A DNA stretch of 64,000 nt, from NCBI GenBank assembly GCA_020284085.1, contig JACEVL010000150.1, positions 1,333,116 to 1,397,115 on the forward strand, given 5' to 3'. The stretch's first letter is position 1. Each line of letters starts with the position of its first letter. The position numbers and the translations under genes were made by a program. The notes beneath the pieces were generated by a model that was not told where the DNA came from, made no database searches, and saw only the letters and a list, made by a program, of their open reading frames with translations. Source of the stretch: Aporrectodea caliginosa (lineage: Eukaryota > Annelida > Clitellata > Crassiclitellata > Lumbricidae). Below are positions 24,760 through 34,166 of this stretch, one piece after another.

Positions 24760-27700
24760 GTAGTAATAATAATAATAATAATATAATAATAAATAATAAT
24801 AATAATTAATAATAATAATAATAATAATCATCATCATCATCATCATCATCATCGTCATCATCATCATCATCGTCATCATCATCATAATCATCATCATCAA
24901 GGCTCTTAAGGGAAACTATATACCTGATGGTTCTTCCAGATGACATGTACTGCCGCAGCAGCCCGTGCCAGAACGGCGGAGTCTGTCAAAACGTCTTGGG
25001 AGGATACATCTGCAACTGTCCCGAGACAGCCACAGGAATCCACTGCGAAAGAAGTACGTCATATTGTAGTTTACCAATAAACCATGCAGCGAATCAGTGA
25101 TGCAGGTCAATGAATCTGAAAATCAATTAAATAATTTAGTGAATCGGTCTAGGATAGAGGCCTGTGAATCACAAATTTTCAGTCGAATCGAATCTGGAAT
25201 CGACTCGGGTTAAAAGTTCGAATTCCAATCGAATCAGCGGGTACCATTTTGATATTCATGTAGTGCGTACTTACATTCATCTGTCGATCATAAAATATTA
25301 GAACTTTTACAGCAACTTTACTTGAAGAATTAAGAATACAGACGCCATCTCACTGGCTGCCAAAATGGAGGATGTGTCACACGACGAAATGTTGTCAAAT
25401 TTCATTCCTAACCTTAATAGATGTTCACTGAAATGATGTATCCATATTCCATAGTAATAGTAGGCCTATCAGTGACTGCTCCGATATCTAACCTTAGTAA
25501 CCTATTAGTTTTAATTTCGATCGTAGAACTAGGCCTATGTATACGCTACGTACAGTTTTATACTGTTAGTTCAGATAATCTAGCTGTAGGCTACATCAAG
25601 TTAGACTTCTAAACTGTTTATAACATTACATGGTTTTTTCTACCGAAACTGGTATGCATTGTTCTTGCAAAGTGTGTACGTTTGCCTGACACTAATAAAG
25701 ATTAGGCCTACTTACTTATTCACTTATCTGTTACTTGCTTGCTTACTTAAAACATTTATGTAGGCCCAGTGTTAATAAAGCTCAATATGTAAAGCGTTGT
25801 CATTGGATTGTTTTTTTAGGAGGCACCGGAATCATTGACCTCATGTTCGTCCTGGACGGATCGGGCAGCATCAAGAACGACCGCTTCTACAAAGTGAAGC
25901 AGCTGGTGATCGCAATCGTCAGCCAGCTGGAGATCCGTATCGACCGGACCCGAGTGGGACTCATCTACTACAGCGACTACGCCGTCTTCGCCTTCAACCT
26001 CGTTCGCTACACGATCCGCCAGGACCTCATCCAGGCCATCAACCGAATCAACTTCATCGGCAACCGGACCAACACGGCCGACGCCCTTCGCATGCTCCAC
26101 GAACAGGCCTTCACGCCGGAGAACGGGGATCGTCCGAACGTCCGAAACATTGCCATCATCATAACGGACGGCGCGTCCAACATCAATCCGGAAAGGACGG
26201 TCGTCGAGGCGGCCATCTGCAGACAGAAGCACATCCGCATGATCACCGGAACCCTCGGAGACTTCGTCAACATGGTCGAGATCCAGATGATCGCCAGTCG
26301 GCCGCTGCCCAAGAACATCTTCGTTGCGCTCAGCTACAACGACACGGAAAGGACGAAGCTAGCCCTGCAGCTCATCAACTCCACCGTCGACGGTCAGTAT
26401 TATTGATTGATGTGTCCGTTGTCGACAGTTGCTTACATCATTATGACGTCAGAGTTATTTCGCGGGGTTAGCCATTCGAAGAGAATCAAAGGTATAGCAA
26501 CCGACAGCTACTTACGTCACTACGACGTCGTCGACAGTTCCTTACGTCAGACGACGTCATTGTGTTCAGGCCCGAATTAAGGGGTGCTAAGGGTGCTGCA
26601 GCACCCGGGCCTGAAGCTTTGAGGGTCCGCAGAAATTTCTTTGGGCACCCAAGTCCAGCCGGAGCCTTGTTGGTCATGCCTTCAACCGTCCGAGCTTAGA
26701 AAGCCAGTGCAAAGACACAGAGCAGACTGGACACTTGTTTCATGTTAATAATAATAATCTTTTCTTATTGAAGCGCCTGACAAACGCACTGCGCTGTACT
26801 TTTACATGTTATGCAATTGAAGCAATTCACAAGAATACAAATGACAGAAGACATAAATCTTAACTACTAACAGAACAGACACCCAGACACGGCGTTAATA
26901 GCAGCCTACAAAGCATGTCCGTCCTACGGGACTCGAACTCGGTACATCTCGCTCTCTATGCCAGCGTGTTATCCAATGCGCTATCGGGCACGGCCTGATG
27001 TGGGCCAGAAATTTGAGCGCCTCTGATTGGTGTGCACTGCGAGAGGCGCTATATAAATTGATAGTTACAATACAATACAAAATGTTCAGATGTGAATTCC
27101 ATCGGGTCGCTGTATGCGGACACCTATATGCTTCTAGATCTGTTTGCTTTTTCCTCATCTAGTTTTTCTGGCTTACCTTACTTAGTATAATCTTACGTAA
27201 CCTTGTCTTGCAAGAGCTAATCAATGTCTCGCTGACTCTGTTCTATAGAATACAACGAGTGCACGTCATTTCCATGCCAAAACGGTGGCCAGTGTTACGA
27301 CGAATACTACAAGTACGTCTGCACCTGCAATCGATACTACGCTGGAGTCAGCTGCGGAACCTGTAAGTCTGTTCTCTGCTTGTGTACTGACCTTACCCTA
27401 ATATTATTTACCTTGCCTTACGTCATCTGACCTAGCATTCTTTACCTGACCTGACCTTATTTAGCCTTACTTTACGTCACCCTTACCATACGTTGTCTTG
27501 CCCTACAATATCCTACCTTACCTTGCTTTACCCTGTTTGCTATACCATAAAACTGAGCGGGAGATGTGCTAAGTGCAGAGCTGTCTTTGCTATATAGATT
27601 GCGGGCATGAGTTCGACGTCGTCCTGATCCTTGACCTTTCTGGAAGCGTCGAGACCGAGTACGAACTGGTCGTCGAGTTCACTCGCGCTATCGTCCAAGG

Positions 27701-28166
27701 CCTCGATATCGACAACAACAGCTCACGCTTCGGGCTCGTGACCTTTGCCACCAACGTCAGTGAGGTCATCTACATGGACGAGTACATCGGGCAGAAACAG
27801 AGTCTGCTGGAAACCCTCGAATTCTACCACCAGGGAGGCTACACGAACACGCAGGCCGCCCTGTACACCACCCGCACGGCGGTCCTCGACCCCCTTCGCG
27901 GCTTCCGCAACCAGACGGTTCAGACGCGAGTCGTGCTAGTCAGCGATGGCTTCTCAAACATTTTGCACGAGAATACGTTGCCGGAGGCTCAGCGCATCAA
28001 GGACCTCGGAGTACTGATGTACTCTGTCGTCATCAACCAGGAGCACGACCTGACCGAGATGGAAGGCGTATCGAGCAATGCGACGAAATACGTCTACCAG
28101 ATGCTCAACCTGACCTACGTCGATGAAGTGGTGCGGGCGATACTGCGAGACCTGTGCCAGCCGTGA
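8790..28166 (+). CDS. Secreted multi-domain VWA-EGF-mucin-like matrix protein (13-exon gene model)
   Basis: Exons: 8790-8877, 13350-13620, 14259-14566, 15070-20229, 20719-21279, 21633-21746, 22292-22574, 23038-23191, 23622-23760, 24940-25053, 25820-26392, 27249-27362, 27598-28166. Total 8448 nt, 2815 codons plus stop. Order: signal peptide, VWA1, VWA2, Thr-rich then Ser/Pro/Gly tandem repeats, VWA3, EGF1, VWA4, EGF2, VWA5, EGF3, VWA6. All junctions are GT-AG and phase-compatible; those between modules are phase 1, as in shuffled extracellular proteins such as matrilins and collagen VI-type VWA proteins. Five of six VWA domains keep the MIDAS metal-binding motif. There is no membrane segment, so it should be secreted and act in extracellular matrix or mucus. 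Two frame breaks inside exon 4 (near 15829 and 18190) cancel arithmetically, but the piece between is in another frame. A likely 3'UTR intron starts at 28192. No ortholog name can be given. Confidence 0.85.
9385..9660 (+). repeat. Degenerate CTTACC/CCTTA array in intron 1
   Basis: Dense imperfect repeats of CCTTAC, CTTACC and TTACCT on the sense strand. Similar arrays occur at 13855-14255, 22075-22225, 22725-22890 and 27385-27540, all in introns of this gene. Confidence 0.6.
10648..10838. repeat. Two (TA)n microsatellites in intron 1
   Basis: TA runs at about 10656-10708 and 10786-10837, separated by unique sequence. Confidence 0.9.
11040..11310. repeat. GC-rich repeat fragment, possible tRNA-headed SINE
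   Basis: 11095-11150 reads like a weak tRNA head (CATTGGTTAGAGCC, then GCAGGTTGGGTCTC). It is followed by a G/C-rich block with GGCGCGCAGCGCC and ATGCCCCCTCCC that stands out from its AT-rich surroundings. The family is not recognised. Confidence 0.35.
11705..12945 (+). mobile_element. LINE reverse-transcriptase relic in intron 1 (three frames)
   Basis: Sense-strand pieces of one CR1-like reverse transcriptase lie in successive frames: [15 protein letters not shown] (11755-11810), [19 protein letters not shown] and [12 protein letters not shown] (11930-12060), [18 protein letters not shown] (12270), then [10 protein letters not shown] near 12750. At least two frameshifts make it inactive. 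It ends in an (ATT)n run at 12918-12945. It has the same orientation as the host gene and is removed with intron 1. Confidence 0.85.
13350..13620 (+). CDS. VWA gene exon 2: N-terminal half of VWA1
   Basis: Acceptor TTTCAG, phase 1 in, phase 2 out at GTAAGC. Encodes [20 protein letters not shown] with MIDAS motif DSSGS, then [16 protein letters not shown] and NTYTGLGLR carrying the MIDAS threonine. The Cys just before the first strand is typical of extracellular VWA domains. Confidence 0.9.
13855..14255 (+). repeat. Degenerate TTTACC array in intron 2
   Basis: CTTTACC, TTTACCT and ACCTTA units fill the intron up to the acceptor of exon 3, creating an unusually long pyrimidine-biased region. 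Confidence 0.6.
14259..14566 (+). CDS. VWA gene exon 3: C-terminal half of VWA1
   Basis: Phase 2 in, phase 1 out (GTGAGC). Encodes [16 protein letters not shown] with the third MIDAS aspartate (ITDG), then [17 protein letters not shown], and ends after [15 protein letters not shown]. Together with exon 2 it makes one full VWA domain of about 185 residues. Confidence 0.9.
15070..20229 (+). CDS. VWA gene exon 4: VWA2 plus giant mucin-like repeat
   Basis: A 5160-bp exon, phase 1 in and phase 1 out. The first 190 codons are VWA2: [13 protein letters not shown] (MIDAS DESSS), [23 protein letters not shown]. Then come a Thr-rich linker (runs of TTTST and TTTTP) and about 1400 codons of 10-residue units such as [10 protein letters not shown] and [10 protein letters not shown], interleaved with about 19 copies of a longer unit ending [12 protein letters not shown]. 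Such Ser/Thr/Pro arrays are usually heavily O-glycosylated and extended. The frame shifts near 15829 (five bases shorter than the parallel copy at 15745) and near 18190 (one G missing in CCTGGTAGT). Read literally, translation stops at 16019. Confidence 0.8.
16030..19870 (+). repeat. 30-bp coding tandem repeat with higher-order structure
   Basis: The basic unit is 30 bp (consensus begins ACATCACCTGGTAGTCCAGG). A 60-bp unit encoding [15 protein letters not shown] recurs about 19 times, so the array is built of higher-order blocks of roughly 120-210 bp. Nearly all units are multiples of three, and three of the six frames stay open for over 500 codons. Confidence 0.95.
20555..20600 (-). repeat. 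Retroelement 3' tail fragment in intron 4
   Basis: ATTTATATAGCGCCCTTT, the reverse complement of the GGCGCTATATAAAT tail found at many other sites in the window. Confidence 0.5.
20719..21279 (+). CDS. VWA gene exon 5: VWA3 with degenerate MIDAS
   Basis: A complete VWA domain in one phase 1-1 exon. It starts [20 protein letters not shown] and continues [12 protein letters not shown] and [15 protein letters not shown]. The MIDAS is altered: the fifth position of DxSxS is Thr (DASAT), and the usual T-D-G is S-N-G, so the distal acidic ligand is lost. This domain probably binds metal weakly or not at all, unlike its five siblings. Confidence 0.88.
21633..21746 (+). CDS. VWA gene exon 6: EGF1
   Basis: A 114-nt symmetric phase 1-1 exon. 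Encodes [16 protein letters not shown], then NYNCRCVIP and PDCSQ: six cysteines in EGF spacing with the usual QNGGSC core. Confidence 0.92.
22075..22225 (+). repeat. CTTACC-type array in intron 6
   Basis: Short run of CCTTA, TTACCT and TTATCT units, like those in introns 1, 2, 7 and 12. Confidence 0.5.
22292..22574 (+). CDS. VWA gene exon 7: VWA4, part 1
   Basis: Phase 1 in, phase 2 out. Encodes [20 protein letters not shown] (MIDAS DASGS), [16 protein letters not shown] and [11 protein letters not shown]. Confidence 0.9.
22725..22890 (+). repeat. TTAACCTAAC-type array in intron 7
   Basis: Units such as AACCTAACTT and CTTTTAACCTA repeat imperfectly. Confidence 0.5.
23038..23191 (+). CDS. 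VWA gene exon 8: VWA4, part 2
   Basis: Phase 2 in, phase 0 out (GTATGT). Encodes [18 protein letters not shown] with the MIDAS LTDG, then [11 protein letters not shown]. Confidence 0.88.
23622..23760 (+). CDS. VWA gene exon 9: VWA4, part 3
   Basis: Acceptor CTTGTAG, phase 0 in and phase 1 out. Encodes [18 protein letters not shown] and ends [11 protein letters not shown], the last strand and helix of VWA4. VWA4 is the only domain split by two introns. Confidence 0.88.
23914..24290 (-). mobile_element. LINE 3' end in intron 9
   Basis: The - strand encodes [20 protein letters not shown], a conserved C-terminal reverse-transcriptase motif. It ends in a 3' tail at 23930-23975 with the hairpin arm GAGAGGCGCTTTATAAAT, then (ATACA)n. 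Closely related copies lie at 42395-42660 and 52315-52630. Confidence 0.75.
24530..24905 (+). repeat. Retroelement tail followed by (AAT)n and (ATC)n microsatellite, intron 9
   Basis: A + oriented tail (GGCGCTATATAAATAGCC at about 24564) runs into roughly 250 bases of AAT repeat and then 70 bases of ATC repeat. The microsatellite probably grew from the element's 3' tail. Confidence 0.7.
24940..25053 (+). CDS. VWA gene exon 10: EGF2
   Basis: A 114-nt phase 1-1 exon. Encodes [25 protein letters not shown] and GIHCER: six cysteines in EGF spacing. It begins 35 bases after the ATC microsatellite, and its acceptor is CTTCCAG. Confidence 0.92.
25820..26392 (+). CDS. VWA gene exon 11: VWA5
   Basis: A complete VWA in one phase 1-1 exon of 573 nt. 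Encodes [17 protein letters not shown] (MIDAS DGSGS), [12 protein letters not shown] and [17 protein letters not shown]-rich, with clear codon bias compared with the flanking introns. Confidence 0.93.
26570..26660 (+). repeat. hAT-like terminal fragment in intron 11
   Basis: CAGGCCCGAATTAAGGGG followed by a palindrome GGGTGCTGCAGCACCC resembles one end of hAT-type elements such as that at 62202. No matching second end was found. Confidence 0.3.
26743..26996 (-). repeat. Complete tRNA-derived SINE with a LINE-type 3' tail
   Basis: Read on the - strand it begins with a tRNA-like head (A-box TAGCGCATTGG, B-box GAGTTCGAGTCCCG at about 26990-26925). It runs through a short body and ends in GCGCTTCAATAAGAAAAG followed by (ATT)n at 26743. 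About 250 bp, flanked immediately by another retroelement tail. Confidence 0.65.
26997..27076 (+). repeat. Retroelement 3' tail with perfect 9-bp hairpin
   Basis: AGCGCCTCT and AGAGGCGCT pair perfectly around a 17-base loop, followed by ATATAAATTGATAG and (ATACA)n. The same structure is present in - orientation at 42403 and 52318. Confidence 0.75.
27249..27362 (+). CDS. VWA gene exon 12: EGF3
   Basis: A 114-nt phase 1-1 exon. Encodes [27 protein letters not shown] and GVSCGT: six cysteines in EGF spacing. Confidence 0.92.
27385..27540 (+). repeat. CTTACC-type array in intron 12
   Basis: TTACCTTGCC, CTGACCTTA and TACCTTACC units fill most of this short intron. Confidence 0.55.
27598..28166 (+). 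CDS. VWA gene exon 13: VWA6 and C-terminus
   Basis: Acceptor TATATAG, phase 1. Encodes [17 protein letters not shown] (MIDAS DLSGS), [12 protein letters not shown] and [12 protein letters not shown]. The protein ends [10 protein letters not shown] and a TGA at 28164-28166. Twenty-five bases later a strong donor (TTTAG then GTAAGA, 28192) suggests a 3'UTR intron, possibly spliced to an acceptor near 28804. Confidence 0.92.
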
Positions 28167-28247
28167 ATACGCCTTCAACCTCAGCATTTAGGTAAGAAAA
28201 GGCTTCAGTTTGTGATGTCACTGATGTAATCTGATCTGATTTGATCT

Positions 28248-28290
28248 AATTTGGTTTCTATAGCGCCGTTCAAATAATGCAAAACTGGGG
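28248..28290 (-). repeat. Retroelement 3' tail fragment
   Basis: TTTCTATAGCGCCGTTC, the reverse complement of the common tail. The stretch 28290-29340 otherwise has no recognised coding sequence and may contain the VWA gene 3'UTR. Confidence 0.45.
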
Positions 28291-29344
28291 TCACCGTGCG
28301 TCGTAGCGACGAGAAAAGGGGCAGTTGTAGGATGCCTGATGCTACCCAATGAAGTGAATGAACACATAATTATTCTAATCTAGGCTAGGACCCATCACCC
28401 GTAGGCTATAAACCGACATGGGGCCCATCTAACGCCCATGATGAAAATGCTAGCAGAGTAGGCCTAACTACGTGTAGGCCTATGTTTTATTTGGCGATAG
28501 GCCTAATCATTTAAAGAAAGGTTTGAGCTCCTTATCTTGGCTTAGTGCATGCCTAATCGTAGTCGTCATCGCACTCTCGATTTCTATAGGAGCCACTTGA
28601 AAGAAGAGCAGCACTTGCGTATTCGTGAGCGCTGCGTCAAACTAGTGGGGTTGTCCAGAGATATCATGTGCAGAACAAATCCGCTGGACCAAACACACGA
28701 GGCAGGAGAAAGAGCCGCTGTTAGACCTACAGTCGGCAATTATGTTGAGGCTGAGAGAAATGGGAAGGCTGGATTTTAACATTTGTTGTTGTTATCTTTT
28801 ATAGACAACATTAACGACTCAACGAACTAACGAAGCCGACGAACTTCCGACTCAGAATCTGCAGAGAAAGCTTCAAGGATTTGTGCCCAATTTATGAGCG
28901 TTAAGTTTTTGAGGCGCTACAAAACACGCAGCTGAACAGTCCGTCTTGCAATATGGAAGTTTCGTCTGCATGACCGTGTATCGTATTAGAGAATAGTATA
29001 TAATTATTTATAATAATCCGTGACTTTTAGGAAGAACGGACGATCTTCTATGCAATACCAATTTTTGAAACGTTATATTTAAGACGGTTGATTTGGAGGC
29101 GCATTCTAGCTTTTTCTGGCATACAGGGTATGTGCTGGCACTCGAAACCCACCCGTTTCGCTAGATTGCTACTTCTGTGCCTTTGCTAATTAATATCCAG
29201 CTCCAGAAGTGCTCAAAACGTTAAAGAAGTTCTTGCTAATATATTATTGTTAATAACTTAATTTGTAGCTTGTTGTATATGCGTAACATGTTTATTGCTT
29301 TTTGCGAGGATCATAGTTTTTGTACTGGTTAATCTTAGTAAGCG

Positions 29345-29402
29345 CTCCTCATACGAGTGTCTCGTGGAGTGGCGCTATATAAATGCGTGATTACAATGTG
29401 TA
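29345..29402 (+). repeat. Retroelement 3' tail with hairpin
   Basis: GCGCTCC and GGAGTGGCGC pair, followed by TATATAAATGCGTG. Same tail family in + orientation. Another trace is at about 31148 (GGCGCTATAAAAATATCC). Confidence 0.5.
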
Positions 29403-29752
29403 TCTTGTGACACGGTGACCAATGGGCCCAGCGCCCGTCGTGCCAGACTGTAGTAACTAAGTTACATAATTATGATCAAAATAGATACTGTGATATTGGC
29501 TACAGATGACTAGTTGCATTAATACTAGTATTTTAAGCTCTAATTAACCATGCTTCAATGGACTGTAAATTAAGTAATGCGTTGCTGAAGACTATAGTAA
29601 CTTCGCCCAAGTGCTTATAAAGTTATTCTTAAACTATTTAAAATGCTCTGGACCTTGTTATTAGGAACTAATTAAAATATTCAAAAACCACTTGCTTACC
29701 TCACTCCATGTAGTTGATTCATAAGTGTATTGACAATGTATGTAATATAGAA

Positions 29753-29758
29753 AATAAA
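29753..29758 (+). terminator. Candidate polyadenylation signal for the VWA gene
   Basis: AATAAA is the clearest hexamer that I noticed on the + strand downstream of the stop codon. The 3'UTR would be long and possibly spliced. Low confidence without transcript data. Confidence 0.3.
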
Positions 29759-29899
29759 TTTCTTTCAAGCAATGTACATAGGGATTAAGTCACTACATTA
29801 TTAATGCGATTTTCTTAATGTTGCCTCAGAACTCCCTGAAACACCTCCAATAGTTACTTTGAAGCGACCATTGATATCTTATGCAAAACAACTATGCCG

Positions 29900-30200
29900 A
29901 TACCCACCTGTTTCTGGCGGTTCTTGGTAGACCGGGACATGTCCTCCATGGGTTGTTCCCCATGAAGCCAACGGTTTACAGCCTACGCCCCAGTTACCAT
30001 AATTGGGTGCAGCCAAAAGCAGACAACCAAATGAGGAAAACATTTATAGTCAGAATTTTGCTTGCATATTAATTAATCTGGTCTCCTCATCTAACTGGTC
30101 TTTGATAGATGTTGATGTTTATATGACTTTAAATTGCTGACGCTTATTCGCCAGAGTGCTGTTTGACAGCTGGTTATATTATAGAATAAACTTACTTGCT
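29900..30200 (+). mobile_element. LINE reverse-transcriptase C-terminus
   Basis: The + strand encodes GRPGHVLHGLFPMKPTVYSL and ends KTFIVRILLAY then stop. The pattern (cysteine/glycine, HVL.G.FP, Y.LRP, N, final RIL) matches the C-terminus of the - strand element at 56168-57040, so both belong to one LINE family distinct from the CR1/L2-like ones. Confidence 0.55.
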
Positions 30201-31217
30201 TACAACACTATAAAAATTATTGGATTAAATTATATATCACAGATGGTATTTAACTGGACAACAATCAATTAACAATCAAACAACAACATCACAGACCAAT
30301 CAACTCTGCAGCACGATTTTCTAGAAATTCAACAAAGCAAAGTCTTTGTCAAAACTGAACCAAAAACTTGAAAATTATTAACCTATTGTTTAAAGCAGTG
30401 TTCAAAGTTATAGATAAAACCTCCAGATATCAGTTTCAACGTTCAACGAACCAACCAACCAACCAACTAACCAACGATCGTATATGAAACCAGAAGAGTA
30501 GGTTTAAAGATATACATACATCACTACATAGTTGTAGCAGAGAAACTTATGTATCACATCATATCCATACATACGTATTATTTATATATACCTTGATAAT
30601 TATATATAATAAATATATATGTGATATGACTAATGTGTACATAAACATTTTTAAAACATAGGCTTGAAGTGGCGCTAAAAATGACACCAATCTGCCGGAT
30701 ACAGAGTCGCTAAGGACCAACACAGATCCTGTGAAGTAGATAAGGCCTGTACATTCAAGTAATCCTTTACGGGGCCCAAAATTTGAAGTTACATGACTGC
30801 CGAGCATACATAAATTTGTGTGGGTGTACACAATTATTAATTTTGCTAATTTAGAAAGCAGGCAAGGGTACAGACCAGATACATTCCAAAAAGCATGTGA
30901 AGACATCTAATAGCAGCTCTGTCATTCACTATATCTGTATAGCATCACTATCTAATGATGCAACACTGATTGATCTGCAATATGTACTTGCATCTTACAG
31001 ACTTGCTCAACATCCCTACACGATAACTGGACAGCTCAAACTCGCACACTCCCCGTTGCAAGGGAACTTTTGACCAACAGACACTTGTACCCACCATCTG
31101 CACATCAATAAATATACAGGCACACTGTACCACAGGGGTTCTTAAAAGGCGCTATAAAAATATCCAGATACATAATCATTTCAGATATTTAAGTTTTTGT
31201 CATTAATCAGAATCCCA

Positions 31218-31223
31218 TTTATT
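31218..31223 (-). terminator. Candidate CUL1 polyadenylation signal
   Basis: TTTATT on + reads AATAAA on -. An ATTAAA variant is present near 34039 and would give a much shorter 3'UTR. Confidence 0.3.
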
Positions 31224-32629
31224 GTACATTTCCAGAGATACCCAAGCCTGACCCTTTAGGTGTTCAAAACACACCTACATAAAACTATGTGTATATATTT
31301 AAATAAAATTACACACACACACACAAATATACACATAATATACACACAAAAATACTGACACGTGTATGACATACACATGTTAGTATGTATATGCATCTTC
31401 ACCAAAGATGTGACTTGATGTACGGTCATGTACCACTGAATGGCAAAGAAAAGATTAGGTGCTTGCGCAAAAGCAGAAACTGGATCAAGCACAGGCATAG
31501 CTTCAGCAAAAACAAAAGTGTTCAGTACTTGAGTATACACTCTAACGGTGCACCCACTTCCAAACGCACAAGTGTACCCAGGAAAATGGGAAAAATATGC
31601 AATTATACATGCCAAACTGCAAATACACATTATGTATATACAATTTTTGTAATAACATGAGAACACTCATCACTGGAGACCCAGAGAAACTGAGCCAGTG
31701 ACGTATTGTGGTATTTATGTAGTTGTAGTAAACATCTCCAAGGAGCTGTTTTTGAACTAGTCAGTCCATTAGAGTCAAAGTAACCAGACAGGTATTGATA
31801 CTTAAAGATAGTACATAATTAATTAGAGTATGTACATATATATGTGTGTGTTTATGTACATATATATATATATATACATACATACACACTTCAAAGCCTC
31901 TGCATAATGCAACTTTTGCATTTACATCTAGCATTAGGTTGTACAAAAATGAGCTTCAGTTCTAAAGTTGAGGTCTAGGCACCTGACCACATCATATTAG
32001 AATTTGTGTCATAACTACACTTGTGGTAATGAGGTCACAACGTATTTACACTTTTGTCACATCAGTTTTAGAAAAATTTACAGTATTACAAAGGAAACAA
32101 TGTTGTTTGGCATGGACAACAATTATGGTGAAGGAATTTAGAATTCGAAGACACAACTCAACTGCTTAAGAGAGCAAAGCCGACGCTCCCCTCGACTCCA
32201 AACTTGTTCTTGAAACTACCCCATTTATAACTGAGAAGTCACTTATTATTACTCTATCACATATTACTCTATTTAACGGCGCCACTGTCCAGTGACTAAG
32301 CATCTATCGATGGTGCCATGCATCTGTGCATGTACAAGAAGGTCCATTCACAACGACCGTTTCAGGAGGCTCAAACTGTCACACTCTTGAGTTACTAGGT
32401 GAGCACTTGACCATTTGGTCACAATATGTAGAATCCGATAGCAATGCAAGACATTTGGTACCAGTTTCATCAAGCTGCTCTGAGCAAGATCGGAATTGGT
32501 CATTACTTGCTATTCTGATTTTTGGATAAACGCCAGGCATGCCACCATCAGTACTTCTGCTATAATAACCGTCCACATTAGCCAGCCAAGATAAAACATG
32601 TCAACAGGGTTTCTGCACATGCTATAACT

Positions 32630-32690
<61 letters not shown>

Positions 32691-34103
32691 TAGCATGAGC
32701 AAACACCCGTTGACAGTTTATATATAATTATGTACTCTATACAAGCATCAAATGTGCATAATATGCAGGCAAACATTTACACATACATGCACATGCAAGC
32801 AAACCAGAAAGACATGCACAAAGTTTGCACACCAGTATAATACACTTTTATGATTATGTATATGAACAAATTCATATGCATGTGTCAGAAACCGTATGTA
32901 TGTATGTATAAGTATGTATAAGGAGCTATTTTATCGGAAAATGTATTAAAGCGTGAACAGGGAGTTACAACCGAGAACTGCTGGTAGCCGGCGGTCAATT
33001 TCCAAATCGTATTTACAGAGTCAAAATACAATATGCAGATGCATAAAATAGTGAAAAGTCCGCATCACAAGTTATGTGCATCGGGGAGATGGTCACCCCA
33101 GACGGTCGTCGATTTTTTGGCAGACACGACGTCACCTGTAATCACAGCACAATGGCATCAGTTAGACATCATTATGGTCAGTCAAATCCTTATACACTAC
33201 ACATGTTTTTCAAATTGTTTTGAATATTGATTTTTCATGACGACTGCTATTTGTAAAGGTAAAACAGGATTTGAGATGAAAATCAAATGCATTTGCAAAG
33301 AGTAAGTAACACACATGAAAAGTCAAGGCAAAAGTCAAATGCACTTTGTTAAGTGAAGGCAAATGCACTGTGGGTAGTCGATGAAGGATGCCCTCTTTTG
33401 ATCCCTTCCTCCCCCATTGTCCACATTCGACTTTATCCTCCCAATCCACTTTGCAGCTTACCACAATCCAATGGAGTACTAAGGGGCAGATTATTTTTTC
33501 GTCTTTAATTCCTCAACAATTTCAGATAGCCTAACTACCACCATTACATCAAAATAAAAGTCTGCAGCTCTGCCACATCAACATCAACCCAAGGCAAGGA
33601 TGAAGGTTTTGTAGTTACAGATTTGTCAGCTGAACCAAAAGATCCCAAATGGCTGCAGTAAAGAAAAGCACAATTGTAGTCGAAAGCTGATTTACTAGCA
33701 TGAACAACACAAACTGGGCCAGGAACTTCACTGAACTCCAATAGATCTGGGAACTTGTTATCCTGTGAAGAAAGACTTCCAGGTTGGTTCTTGATTTACA
33801 GGTTTGTTCTTCAGCCTCCACAATCTAGATCTGGATGACTTGGTTTCAAGCTCTTCACATGATGCAACTGGCCTCTTGTGGTTACATTTTGCTCACTTTC
33901 GGAATTTAGACACACCACATCCACCTCAAACTCTGCATCATCTATGAGGACAGAATCTCTGTAACAAGGATCACGATTATGGAAAGAATTTGAAAACCCA
34001 TCCTGCATCCGACTTCTTATGTTTACTGTAAACTCATCTTTAATTACGACATCTGCCCTAATAGATTTGTTCACGTCATCGCCTTCAAATTCCAAAAGGT
34101 TAA

Positions 34104-34166
34104 CACTTCAACGACAAGAGTGTACTAAAAGTGACTGGGAAACCAATGCAGCTCATCGTTAAAGTG
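34104..34166 (-). mobile_element. 63-bp MITE, diverged copy
   Basis: On the - strand CACTTTAACGATGAGC begins and GTCGTTGAAGTG ends the element. Flanks are TTAA (34100-34103) and CTAA (34167-34170). It is the same length as, and clearly similar over its whole length to, the better preserved copy at 40633-40695. Confidence 0.75.

Noticed and set aside
33544..34095. Two protein-like - strand frames (33811-34095 and 33544-33741) near a TTCACAG acceptor
   Set aside because: A stop lies before any donor that could join them, no family is recognised, and the upstream edge is the MITE at 34104. More likely CUL1 3'UTR or an old relic.
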